Shown piece by piece: positions 54,421 to 62,331 of a DNA stretch of 64,000 nucleotides (within the stretch, counting starts at the first letter, position 1; each line of letters starts with the position of its first letter). The DNA is from Metarhizobium sp964253915 (GTDB lineage: Bacteria > Pseudomonadota > Alphaproteobacteria > Rhizobiales > Rhizobiaceae): NCBI RefSeq assembly GCF_964253915.1, contig NZ_CAXUSG020000004.1, positions 186,001 to 250,000 on the forward strand, in the 5' to 3' direction. The notes under the pieces are model-generated. The model did not search any database and was not told the DNA's origin. It saw only the letters and a list, made by a program, of their open reading frames with translations. The translations under genes were made by a program, and so were the position numbers.

Positions 54421-55119
54421 ATGCGCGATCTATCCCAGTTCAAGGGCTGCCCGGCGCCGCAGCCGGTGACGTTGCGGGGACGCACCGTCACCGTCGAACC
54501 TTATAACAGGGCCGTGCATCTGCATGCCCTGTGGGATGCGTTGGGCGGCATGGGCACGAACGAGCGCCTACGCTATTTCGCAGCGCCCGATTTCGGCGGA
54601 GTCGATGATTTTGCCGCCTGGCTGGAGGGTGTGCAGCAGGGTAAGGCCAGCTGGGTCGCTCATGTTTTCCGAGATAATTCCACTGGCCGCATCGTCGGGA
54701 TGGCGAACTACATGCGCGCCGACCTGGCAAACGGCGTCGTCGAGGTCGGCGGCGTGGCGCATGGCGAGGCGATGGCGCGTTCGCCGTTGTCGACGGAAGC
54801 GCATTACCTGATGGCGAAGCATGTCTTCGAAGATCTCGGCTATCTGCGCTACGAATGGAAATGCCACAGCCTGAACCAGGCAAGCCGGGCCGCCGCCGCC
54901 CGCTATGGCTTTTCTTTCGAAGGTATTTTCCGCCAGCACATGATTTCCCGCGGCAAGCTGCGCGACACCGCCTGGTTCTCTATGATTGACCTGGACTGGC
55001 CGCTGCTCGATGCGGCCTTCAAGGCCTGGCTGGCGCCGGAAAATTTCGATGCGGACGGCAAACAGAAACGTCGCCTGGAGAATATCCGGCGCGAACTCGG
55101 CAAGGAGCAGACGGCATGA
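54421..55119 (+). CDS. GNAT family N-acetyltransferase, RimJ/RimL-like
   Basis: This 232-residue acetyltransferase has VTLRGRTVTVEPY at the start, the acetyl-CoA region around VEVGGVAHGEAMARS and the C-terminal ARYGFSFEGIFRQHM block common to RimJ/RimL-type enzymes. Substrate unknown. AAGGAAGGCC precedes the ATG. Its stop overlaps the start of the next gene (ATGA). Confidence 0.88.
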   Translation: MRDLSQFKGCPAPQPVTLRGRTVTVEPYNRAVHLHALWDALGGMGTNERLRYFAAPDFGGVDDFAAWLEGVQQGKASWVAHVFRDNSTGRIVGMANYMRADLANGVVEVGGVAHGEAMARSPLSTEAHYLMAKHVFEDLGYLRYEWKCHSLNQASRAAAARYGFSFEGIFRQHMISRGKLRDTAWFSMIDLDWPLLDAAFKAWLAPENFDADGKQKRRLENIRRELGKEQTA

Positions 55120-55331
55120 GCACGCCGCAGAAAAAAGAACGATCGCCGGCTTTTGCCGCCGCCATCATCCTGCTGGGTGCCGGCCTCTTGTTTTTCGCCA
55201 TGCCGAAAATCATGCTGTGGCTCGGCGACATTTCCCCATGGCTCGCGGCCATCTTCGGCACGGCCGCCGTCCTGGCGTTTTTCCTGATCTTCTGGCTGCG
55301 GGCGCGCTACCAGCGCCGTCACCTGCCTTAA
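55116..55331 (+). CDS. Small two-helix membrane protein
   Basis: This 71-residue protein has a charged N-terminus (about 1-11), two hydrophobic helices (about 12-30 and 41-62) and a basic C-terminal tail. It overlaps the acetyltransferase gene by 4 bp and is coupled to it. No family recognised. It converges with the NicO-type gene 3 bp away. Confidence 0.7.
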   Translation: MSTPQKKERSPAFAAAIILLGAGLLFFAMPKIMLWLGDISPWLAAIFGTAAVLAFFLIFWLRARYQRRHLP

Positions 55332-55334
55332 GGC

Positions 55335-56426
55335 TTACGCCTGGAGGGCCGCGCCGAGCAAAAGCAGGCCCATCAGCATCACGAACACCGCGCCGAGGAT
55401 CTCTATACCGTTGCCGACCCAGGCCGCCGTCGGCGAACCGTGGCCGGCGAAGCGCAGGGCGACGCTCTTGGCGGTGACGGCGAGCGTCGCCAGCACCGAG
55501 ACGGTGATCGCCGTGCCGATCGACATCGCCAGCACCGACAGGATGCCGCCGAGATAAAGCCCGTTCAGCAGCGAAAAAGTCATTACCAGCAGCGCGCCGG
55601 AGCACGGGCGCAAACCGACGGCGACGATTGCCGACCATGCTTCCCGGACGTTAAACCGTTCGGCGCGCAGCATTTCCGGGTCGGGTGCATGGGCGTGGCC
55701 GCAGGTTTCGCAGGCGACGCCCGGGGCGTGATGATGGTCGTGATGGCCGTGGTGATGGTGGTGATCGTGAGTGTGCCCGTGGCTGTGATGGGCGGTGCGG
55801 AGGCTGGCTGCCTCTGGCGTTCCCAGGGCAAACATCGTGTTGCCAGCGCCGGCGAGCTGCAGTTCCGGCTGCGGCATTGGCAGCCGCAAGGAGCGGATCT
55901 TCTTGAACAGCAGCCAGGCGCCAAATAGGGCGATCATCGCGAAGCTTGAGATTTCCAGCGCCTGGGTCGCCTGCGTCATCGATACCGACGAGCCGCGCAA
56001 CACCAGATAGGCGGCGCCGACCAGCAGGATGGCGACGAAACCCTGCATAAAGGCCGAGAGGAACGAGATCAGCACGCCGCGCTTCAGCTCCGTCTCGTTG
56101 GCGATCATGTAGGAGGAGATGACCGCCTTGCCGTGGCCGGGGCCGGCGGCGTGGAACACGCCGTAAGCAAAGGAGAGGCCGATCAGCGCGCCGAGCTGCC
56201 AGGGATCTTCCCGCATCGCCTTCAGGGCGCCGGTCAGGGCGCGATAAAACGCCTGCTGGTAGCCGTTCACCCAGGCAAACAGGCCGGCAAAGGGGCCGGA
56301 GACCTGGATGCCCGGTTCGGCGCTGCCGATGCCGAGCGGCGATTGCGCATGGGCGAGATCGAGGCCGGCTGTCGCCGCAAACAGCGCGATGGTGCAGAGC
56401 ATCCAGAGAATGCGGCGGTTCAGCAT
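55335..56426 (-). CDS. NicO/RcnA-type nickel-cobalt transporter
   Basis: This 363-residue membrane protein has a signal-like first helix and about six more. The NicO hallmark HAAGPGHGKAVISSY is at about 91-105, and a cytoplasmic His-rich loop (HSHGHTHDHHHHHGHHDHHH, about 215-235) precedes GLRPCSGALLVM. Such proteins export nickel or cobalt or take part in metal uptake. It overlaps the DUF1007 gene upstream by 7 bp. Confidence 0.92.
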   Translation of the reverse strand: MLNRRILWMLCTIALFAATAGLDLAHAQSPLGIGSAEPGIQVSGPFAGLFAWVNGYQQAFYRALTGALKAMREDPWQLGALIGLSFAYGVFHAAGPGHGKAVISSYMIANETELKRGVLISFLSAFMQGFVAILLVGAAYLVLRGSSVSMTQATQALEISSFAMIALFGAWLLFKKIRSLRLPMPQPELQLAGAGNTMFALGTPEAASLRTAHHSHGHTHDHHHHHGHHDHHHAPGVACETCGHAHAPDPEMLRAERFNVREAWSAIVAVGLRPCSGALLVMTFSLLNGLYLGGILSVLAMSIGTAITVSVLATLAVTAKSVALRFAGHGSPTAAWVGNGIEILGAVFVMLMGLLLLGAALQA

Positions 56427-57061
56427 GTCAGTTCCAATCTCGTCGCGAAGAGTTTCGACATATTGGTCCCGGTGGGATCGCTAAAGAAGGCGTCGGTCAG
56501 CGTCGACTGGTTGTCGGCCAGCACCTGATCGGGGTCGGGGCGGACGACGGCGCGCTTGCAGGCTTTCATGCTGTCACCGACTGTCGCCATGTCCTCGTCG
56601 CTGTTGAAATCGATGGAGGTGTAGAAGGTCGGGTCGTAGACGCCGAAAGCGAGCTTGCCCTTCAGCGGCATCGGCTCGGTCGGCTTGACCGAGAAGAACA
56701 TCAGGAGCTGCCCGTCCTTGTAGTCGACGTTGATGGCATCGGGCTTGGCGACGGGAATGGTTTTGCCGTTTTCGCTGACCGCCATGTAGTAATTGAAGTC
56801 GGCAAGCGAATCGCGAACCGTCTTGCCCACTTCGGCCAGCTCGTCCGGATCGAGCTTCAGGTTGGTGTTCTTGTCGAAATCCATCAGCACGCTGGAGGAA
56901 AAGATCTCGTCAAATCGCCAGACATTGCGCAGTTCCGTCACGGCGCCGCTGTCATCGGAAACGACCTCCAGCCGTGCTTCGGCGAAGATATGCGGATGGG
57001 CCGCGGCCTGGCCGGCGAGGAGCGCCAGCGGAGCGGCGATGATGATGGAAAGTCGTTTCAT
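56420..57061 (-). CDS. DUF1007 family periplasmic protein
   Basis: This 213-residue exported protein has a signal peptide (about 1-21, cleavage after AAA) and a mature start HPHIFAEARLEV that could bind metal. DUF1007 genes typically sit beside NicO-type transporters, and here the two genes overlap by 7 bp. A role as metal-binding partner of the transporter is inferred. The start MKRLSII is chosen because the upstream codons precede the signal peptide. Confidence 0.9.
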   Translation of the reverse strand: MKRLSIIIAAPLALLAGQAAAHPHIFAEARLEVVSDDSGAVTELRNVWRFDEIFSSSVLMDFDKNTNLKLDPDELAEVGKTVRDSLADFNYYMAVSENGKTIPVAKPDAINVDYKDGQLLMFFSVKPTEPMPLKGKLAFGVYDPTFYTSIDFNSDEDMATVGDSMKACKRAVVRPDPDQVLADNQSTLTDAFFSDPTGTNMSKLFATRLELTC

Positions 57062-57145
57062 GCGGCGGCCATGGCTCTGCAAATCGTTGAGGTCTTTTCG
57101 GCGTAAACTAAGACGGAATTTCGGCACCCGGGCCGCGACGAAATG

Positions 57146-58039
57146 TCAGTCCCGCTTGCGGAACCAGTTGGACAGGAAATCGACGAAGGTCCGTACCTTG
57201 GCCGGCAGGTAGCGGCGGTGCGGATAGACGGCGTAGATACCGCGGTCGGCCGGCAGGTACTCGTCGAACAGGCTCAGCATTTCGCCGGACTCGATGACGC
57301 TCCGGGCGACGAAATCCGGCACCGCGGCAACCCCCAGCCCGGCGCGGGCCGCCCGCAGCGTTGCCAGCGGGCTGTTCACTTCGATCGGCCCGGTGACGGG
57401 AACGGAGAACGCCGAGCCGTCGCGCTCGACGAAACGGATGTTGTTGTGCGAACGCGTGTTGGTGTCGATGATGAAAGGAACATTGGAGAGGTCGTTCGGG
57501 TGGTTCAACGGACCATACTTCTCAATGAATTCCGGCGTGGCGCAGACATAGATGCGGAAATCGGCAAGCTTTCGGGCGATCATGCCGGAATCTTCCAGCT
57601 TGGTGATGCGGATCGCCACGTCGAAACCTTCCTCGATCAGGTCAACGAAACGGTCTTCCGAAAGGATTTCCAGCGAGAGGTCCGGATGTGCCTTGGCGAA
57701 ATCGATCAGCGAATGGCCGATATCGTCGTCCATATAGGTGCGCGGCGCCGAGATGCGCAGCCGGCCCTTGAGGTCGGCATTGTTCTCGCGCACGAGGTCG
57801 GCGAGGTTGTCGATTTCCTTGAGGATGTCGGAGGCGGTGCGGTAATAGGTGTGGCCGGCCTCGGTCAGCGAGAACTGCCGGGTGGTGCGGTTGAGCAGCA
57901 GCGCGCCAAGCTCGTCTTCCAGTTCCCGCACATATTTCGACAGGAGCGCCTTCGAGCGGCCCATCTTGCGCGCCGCTGCAGAAAAGCCCTCCGCCTCGAC
58001 GACATCGATGAAGGCGCGGATGCGGGTCAGGGTGTCCAT
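57146..58039 (-). CDS. LysR family transcriptional regulator
   Basis: This 297-residue regulator has an HTH at about 1-60 (FSAAARKMGRSKALLSKYVRELE) and an effector domain (about 88-290), of the type often next to short-chain dehydrogenase or quinone genes. It starts the 530-bp gap before the ornithine decarboxylase gene and reads away from it. Target unknown. Confidence 0.9.
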   Translation of the reverse strand: MDTLTRIRAFIDVVEAEGFSAAARKMGRSKALLSKYVRELEDELGALLLNRTTRQFSLTEAGHTYYRTASDILKEIDNLADLVRENNADLKGRLRISAPRTYMDDDIGHSLIDFAKAHPDLSLEILSEDRFVDLIEEGFDVAIRITKLEDSGMIARKLADFRIYVCATPEFIEKYGPLNHPNDLSNVPFIIDTNTRSHNNIRFVERDGSAFSVPVTGPIEVNSPLATLRAARAGLGVAAVPDFVARSVIESGEMLSLFDEYLPADRGIYAVYPHRRYLPAKVRTFVDFLSNWFRKRD

Positions 58040-58139
58040 GCGATTCCTCCGATTGGTTAAGGAATAGTGAACAGGAGCGCCGCTTCGTTCAATAAAAAAT
58101 CTGTCCGCTGCTTAAAAAAATTCTTGATTATGACGGCGA

Positions 58140-58569
58140 ATATTCTTATCTCCCTCTCAGCCCAAAGTCGCACGTGCCCGTGGGTGTCCGCCGATCCTCG
58201 ATGTGGTGAGGAAATCGGTAAGGTACCTGGAATTAACCCCTCCAGTCGCTATTCCGGCCAACCGGGAAATGCGAGGACATCTGAAGCAACGACGGTGCGG
58301 GCCTTTCTGGTGTCTTCCGGCTTTCCAACAGCCGGGGTTACTGAAGAGGCACACCTTCATTGCCGGAAGTGCGGTTGGGAATCCCCCTCCAATCCATGGC
58401 AGACAAAAACCGAACAATGCCGTTTCTGCGGCGTTTGTTCATTATCTGCGCTATCCAGCGCTTGCAAAGGTTCCGGGGTCTCCACCGGCTGGTTCCTATG
58501 CGGGGCGTTGGCTGCATTTTGTCCTCTGGCCGCGCGCCGGAGCTTGAGAACTTGTAGGGGATTACGACC
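58140..58569 (+). ncRNA. speF leader: Long structured 5' leader of the decarboxylase gene (speF-motif position)
   Basis: About 430 bases with no credible gene separate the LysR start from the decarboxylase ATG. The alphaproteobacterial speF RNA motif occurs in this place, upstream of ornithine-decarboxylase-type genes. Seen: an AT-rich promoter-like stretch at about 58085-58150 and nested hairpins such as CCGGCT/AGCCGG (58317-58322/58330-58335) inside GGTGT/ACACC (58309-58313/58351-58355). An open frame of 168 codons across it has no ribosome site and no recognisable domain. The motif match itself was not computed. Confidence 0.6.
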
Positions 58570-59703
58570 ATGACCACTGCCCGCATCCGCGATTTCATCA
58601 ACACCCGCCGTCCGGAAGGTCCCTGCCTCGTGGTTGACCTCGACGTCGTGCGCGACAATTTCAAGGCTTTCCGTCACGCCATGCCGGACAGCGCGATCTA
58701 CTACGCCGTCAAGGCAAACCCGGCGCCGGAAATCCTGTCGCTGCTCGCCGCCCACGGCTCGAGCTTCGATTGCGCTTCCGTTGCCGAAATCCAGATGGCG
58801 CTCGACGCCGGTGCGACGGCCGACCGTATTTCGTTCGGCAACACCATCAAGAAGGAACGCGACGTTGCCCGCGCTTTTGCGCTCGGCGTCGATCTCTTTG
58901 CCGTCGACAGCCATGAGGAAGTCGAGAAGATTTCCCGTGCCGCTCCGGGTGCAAAGGTATTCTGCCGCGTCCTGACCGATGGCGAAGGCGCCGAATGGCC
59001 GCTGTCGCGCAAGTTCGGTTGCGTGCCGCAGATGGCCGTCGACGTTCTCGTCTACGCGCACCAGCTCGGCCTGGAGTCCTATGGCGTTTCTTTCCACGTC
59101 GGCTCGCAGATGACGAAGCTCGACGCCTGGGATGCAGCGCTTGCCGATGCAAAGCGTGTCTTCGGCTCGCTTGCCAAGCAGGGCATCCACCTGAAGATGG
59201 TCAACATGGGCGGTGGTTTCCCGACCAAGTACCTGCGCGACGTGCCGTCTGCGGAAGCTTACGGCAAGGCGATCTTCGCGGCGCTGCGCAAGCACTTCGG
59301 CAACAACATCCCGAAGACGATCATCGAGCCGGGCCGCGGCATGGTCGGCAATGCCGGCGTGATCAAGGCGGAAGTCGTGCTGATCTCCAAGAAGTCGGAC
59401 AATGACGATGCACGTTGGGTCTTCCTCGACATCGGCAAGTTCGGCGGTCTTGCCGAAACGATGGACGAAGCCATCCGTTACCCGATCCGCACCGAGCGCG
59501 ACGGCGACGAGATGGAGCCCTGCATCATTGCCGGCCCGACCTGCGATTCGGCCGACGTGCTGTACGAAAAGAACCTCTATCCGCTGCCGATCTCCCTTTC
59601 GATCGGCGACGAGGTCCTGATCGAAGGCACCGGCGCCTACACGACGACCTACTCGGCCGTCGCCTTCAACGGCTTCGAGCCGCTCAAGGCCTACGTGATC
59701 TAA
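58570..59703 (+). CDS. speC: Ornithine decarboxylase, fold III PLP enzyme
   Basis: Decarboxylates ornithine (or lysine) to a polyamine precursor. It has 377 residues, the compact alanine-racemase-fold type. The PLP lysine is Lys48 in YYAVKANP; GGGFP, EPGRGMVG and the GPTCDSADVL active-site cysteine are present. AGGGGATT precedes the ATG. The gene is preceded by a long leader RNA. Rhizobial ornithine/lysine decarboxylases of this type are often called speC or odc2; specificity between ornithine and lysine is not decided here. Confidence 0.92.
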   Translation: MTTARIRDFINTRRPEGPCLVVDLDVVRDNFKAFRHAMPDSAIYYAVKANPAPEILSLLAAHGSSFDCASVAEIQMALDAGATADRISFGNTIKKERDVARAFALGVDLFAVDSHEEVEKISRAAPGAKVFCRVLTDGEGAEWPLSRKFGCVPQMAVDVLVYAHQLGLESYGVSFHVGSQMTKLDAWDAALADAKRVFGSLAKQGIHLKMVNMGGGFPTKYLRDVPSAEAYGKAIFAALRKHFGNNIPKTIIEPGRGMVGNAGVIKAEVVLISKKSDNDDARWVFLDIGKFGGLAETMDEAIRYPIRTERDGDEMEPCIIAGPTCDSADVLYEKNLYPLPISLSIGDEVLIEGTGAYTTTYSAVAFNGFEPLKAYVI

Positions 59704-59719
59704 GGATCGCCCGACGGTT

Positions 59720-59741
59720 GCCGCCCGGTCTTACGGGCGGC
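59720..59741 (+). terminator. Hairpin after the decarboxylase gene
   Basis: GCCGCCCG (59720-59727) and CGGGCGGC (59734-59741) form an 8-bp GC stem 17 bp after the stop codon, without a clear T-run. Confidence 0.45.
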
Positions 59742-59836
59742 GGATCGTCCTTCACCGCTCCGCAGGCGCCGGGGCGGTTTCACCTATCATGTCCGATGTC
59801 CGCTTGTGGCGGCACCTTTTGTTGCAGGAGGCCAAG

Positions 59837-60427
59837 ATGGCCGCTGTTATCGATTCCGTGCGCGCATTCTTTGCGCAGTCCACCTTCACGATCGACCTCG
59901 AAAATGCAGGCGATGTCGTTGCGCGCGAAAACCTTCTGGATCGCGCCATGGGCGTCGACCGCCGCAAGAAGTCGTCGGAAAAGATCCGTCGCGGCCGTGT
60001 GCCGGCTGAAGGCCTGGCACTCGTTGCCCGCAATGCGGCCGGCCGTCTGATCGGCACAGTGCGTCTCTGGAACGTCGAAGCCGGCGTCAATGCCGAAGGC
60101 CGTCCGGTCGATGCGCTGCTGCTCGGCCCGCTGGCGGTCGATGCCGACCACGAGGGCAAGGGGATCGGCTCGGCGCTGATGCGTGCGGCCATCGCCGAAG
60201 CCAAGAAGCGCGAGCATGGCGCCATCCTTCTGGTCGGCGATGCGCCCTACTACGAGCGTTTCGGCTTCTTCACCGCCAAGGCGCAGCACCTGGTCATGCC
60301 CGGTCCCTTCGACCGGCAGCGGTTTCTGGCGCTGGAACTGAAGGAGGGCTGGCTCGAGGGTGCTGCCGGCCTTCTGGTGGCGAGCGGCCGGAAGCTTGGC
60401 AAGACGACGATGCGGCGGGCAGCCTGA
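59837..60427 (+). CDS. GNAT family N-acetyltransferase, YhbS-like
   Basis: This 196-residue acetyltransferase has the acetyl-CoA motif GIGSALMRAAIAEAKKREHGAI at about 113-134 and a PYYERFGF block, typical of the YhbS group. The start MAAVIDS is set by GGAGG 7 bases upstream; an ATG 16 codons earlier is possible. It follows the ornithine decarboxylase, so a polyamine-related substrate is conceivable but unproven. A strong terminator follows. Confidence 0.88.
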   Translation: MAAVIDSVRAFFAQSTFTIDLENAGDVVARENLLDRAMGVDRRKKSSEKIRRGRVPAEGLALVARNAAGRLIGTVRLWNVEAGVNAEGRPVDALLLGPLAVDADHEGKGIGSALMRAAIAEAKKREHGAILLVGDAPYYERFGFFTAKAQHLVMPGPFDRQRFLALELKEGWLEGAAGLLVASGRKLGKTTMRRAA

Positions 60428-60448
60428 CGGCGAAAAGCCGGCAAGGGC

Positions 60449-60480
60449 ACGGCGGGTTCTCCGGAACCCGCCGTTTTTGT
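60449..60480 (+). terminator. Intrinsic terminator after the GNAT gene
   Basis: ACGGCGGGTTC (60449-60459) pairs with GAACCCGCCGT (60464-60474) around TCCG, followed by TTTTGT. Confidence 0.88.
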
Positions 60481-60490
60481 TAGGCCGGCT

Positions 60491-61657
60491 TCAGAATTTG
60501 CCAAAAAGCCGCAATGCGATCTCATGCCCGTCGAAATTCAGGCTGCTGTCGGCCTCGTCGCGGCGGATATGGGCGTATTCGAGTTCGAAGGCCGGCCCCT
60601 TCGATGGCGTGAAGGCGAGTTTGCCGGTCAAGCGCTGTGTTCGGGTGTCGTAGAGATAATAATAATATTCGTTCTTCGCCAATTCGTAGGCGAGCGTCGC
60701 CTTGACCGTTTCCGTCAGTGGCGCGGAGATGGCCACGGAGTGGGTACGGACCCATTCGGCCACAGCGTCGTCGATATCGTCAATGACGAGGTTCTGCCGG
60801 TAACCCGCGGCCAGCGTCAGGCCTCTGTCGGATTTCCATTCTGCCTGCGCGCGCAGGTAAGGTTCGACCGGCACCTTGCCGGTGCCGAGCCTGTCGGAAA
60901 AAAGCGCCTGGGCGCCGGCATCGGCGACAAAGGTGAAACCGGAGCCGACGCTCCGTCCAAAGGCGGCGGACCCGCGCAGCGAGCGTGCGGGGTAACGGAC
61001 GAAACGCTGCTGTTCGTCCTGCGGAACAAATGTCTGGGCGTATTCCATGTATGCGCCGGCTTCACCACCGAGCAGCGGCCGGACGTGATTGGCCGCCAGC
61101 ACCATCTGCCCGACATCCGCCTCGAGCCTTGATGGCAAGAGCAGGTCGATGTTGAAATGCGCCCTGCCTTTGTAGACGCGCCCGTATCTGCCGGAAAAAC
61201 TGGTCGTGCCGCCCAGCATGGCAAAGCTTGCTTCGCCGCCGCCCTGAACCCCGTAGCTCGTCTCGCGATAACCGATCACCTGCTGCGGCAGCACAAGGAA
61301 GACATCGCCGGTGGCGCTGCGTGTCACGGCGCCCTCGAGCTTCAGCGCGACGCTTTCCGATAGCTGCTTTCGATAGCCGAGCTTGAGCGCCGTATCATGG
61401 CTGTTGCCGAATGTGTAGGTCTTCACCACGCGCTCCGTCTGCGTGAGTTCGTAGGTGAGAGCCGAGCCGTCGAGATCCAGGCTGCCGCGTAGCGACAACG
61501 TCGCTTCGGAAAAAGCGCCGGAAAGCCGATTGGGATCCTGAAACAGGTTGGAACTATAGCCTTGACGGATGGAAAATTCGACGGGCGGCCGGGCGCTTGC
61601 CGGCGTGACGGTTGCCGCGGAAGCAAGGCATAGGCCCATAACCAAGAATTGCTTCAT
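60491..61657 (-). CDS. Outer-membrane beta-barrel protein
   Basis: This 388-residue protein has a signal peptide (about 1-22, cleavage near ASA), then alternating strands with many aromatic belt residues. It ends in LRLFGKF with the C-terminal phenylalanine used for barrel assembly. No named porin signature is seen, and function is unknown. It is divergent from a small secreted Gly/Asn-rich protein across a 262-bp AT-rich spacer, so the two may be co-regulated. Confidence 0.85.
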   Translation of the reverse strand: MKQFLVMGLCLASAATVTPASARPPVEFSIRQGYSSNLFQDPNRLSGAFSEATLSLRGSLDLDGSALTYELTQTERVVKTYTFGNSHDTALKLGYRKQLSESVALKLEGAVTRSATGDVFLVLPQQVIGYRETSYGVQGGGEASFAMLGGTTSFSGRYGRVYKGRAHFNIDLLLPSRLEADVGQMVLAANHVRPLLGGEAGAYMEYAQTFVPQDEQQRFVRYPARSLRGSAAFGRSVGSGFTFVADAGAQALFSDRLGTGKVPVEPYLRAQAEWKSDRGLTLAAGYRQNLVIDDIDDAVAEWVRTHSVAISAPLTETVKATLAYELAKNEYYYYLYDTRTQRLTGKLAFTPSKGPAFELEYAHIRRDEADSSLNFDGHEIALRLFGKF

Positions 61658-61702
61658 GAATATATTCCCGGTCTAATTTCATTAGGTAATTATTATATTA
61701 AG

Positions 61703-61710
61703 ATGGTTAA
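61703..61710 (-). promoter_or_regulatory. CtrA-like half-site
   Basis: ATGGTTAA reads TTAACCAT on the minus strand, the eight-base CtrA word of alphaproteobacteria. It lies 46 bp upstream of the barrel gene start. A single short match, so weak evidence. Confidence 0.3.
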
Positions 61711-61728
61711 CAAGATATTTTGAGATTG

Positions 61729-61758
61729 TCCCTGGATTGTTGATGCATCCCTGGATTG
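61729..61758. promoter_or_regulatory. Direct repeat TCCCTGGATTG in the barrel/secreted-protein spacer
   Basis: Two identical 11-bp words (61729-61739 and 61748-61758) are spaced 19 bp start to start, close to two helical turns. This is a typical layout for a dimeric activator site. Regulator unknown. Confidence 0.55.
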
Positions 61759-61881
61759 AATTTGCGACTGCGAATTGGGAGAGAGGATAAATTTAATAGA
61801 ATTGTAGATGTTATTGTTAATGGTTCATTATAACATTAGCATATGCTTGATTAAATGGGATTAAAACATATCCTTCTGGTT

Positions 61882-61898
61882 GTGCATAAATGATGCAC
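61882..61898. promoter_or_regulatory. Inverted repeat GTGCAT-N5-ATGCAC before the secreted protein gene
   Basis: Perfect 6-bp arms 22 bp before the ATG, just ahead of the AGGAGG ribosome site. It may be an operator or a small leader hairpin. Confidence 0.5.
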
Positions 61899-61919
61899 TT
61901 AACCACAGGAGGAAATGAC

Positions 61920-62213
61920 ATGATGAAACTCAAGTTCGTTGCCATTGCTGCCGCAGTCGTCTTTGCGGGTGTATCGCAGGCTTCCGCAGGCGGCCTTTCT
62001 CTCAACGTTCTCAATGGCAACGGCGTGAAGACCGGAAGCATCGTCGTGGCACCGAGCGTCGGCATCGGCAATGGCAGCAACATCCTCAGCGGCAACGGTG
62101 TCCTCAACAACACGCTTCAGGGCGGCCTCAACGGCATCCTGAACAACAACACCACCAACCTCCTCGGCATTCTGTCGGGCGGTGACGGCGGCCGCAAGCC
62201 GCGTCACCACTAA
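61920..62213 (+). CDS. Small secreted Gly/Asn-rich protein
   Basis: This 97-residue product has a signal peptide (about 1-23, cleavage after ASA). The mature part of about 74 residues is rich in Gly, Asn, Leu and Ser with alternating NGNG, GIGNGSN and LNNNTTN words, ending in a basic GRKPRHH tail. AGGAGG lies 8 bases before ATG. The alternating small/hydrophobic pattern is loosely curlin-like but does not show the curlin repeat. I do not recognise the family. A hairpin follows the stop. Confidence 0.8.
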   Translation: MMKLKFVAIAAAVVFAGVSQASAGGLSLNVLNGNGVKTGSIVVAPSVGIGNGSNILSGNGVLNNTLQGGLNGILNNNTTNLLGILSGGDGGRKPRHH

Positions 62214-62228
62214 CCTCCCGAGCCGGCA

Positions 62229-62254
62229 GGGGAGGCGACGGCAACCGTCTCCCC
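62229..62254 (+). terminator. Hairpin after the secreted protein gene
   Basis: GGGGA and GACGG pair with CCGTC and TCCCC around a short loop and a small bulge, 16 bp after the stop codon. The T-run is weak. Confidence 0.5.
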
Positions 62255-62331
62255 TGTCCCCGACCGCGCCCGGCAGATGGCGGCGGATGCCGATATCCCC
62301 TCGGCATCCGCCGTTCTCTTGTCCCGGTATG

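Noticed and set aside
58067..58573. A 168-codon open frame across the decarboxylase leader
   Set aside because: No ribosome site, unusual composition and no family; a structured leader RNA is the better explanation.
61920..62213. Curlin (CsgA-like) assignment of the secreted protein
   Set aside because: Gly/Asn richness is similar, but the regular SxxxxQxGxxNxAxxxQ repeat is missing.
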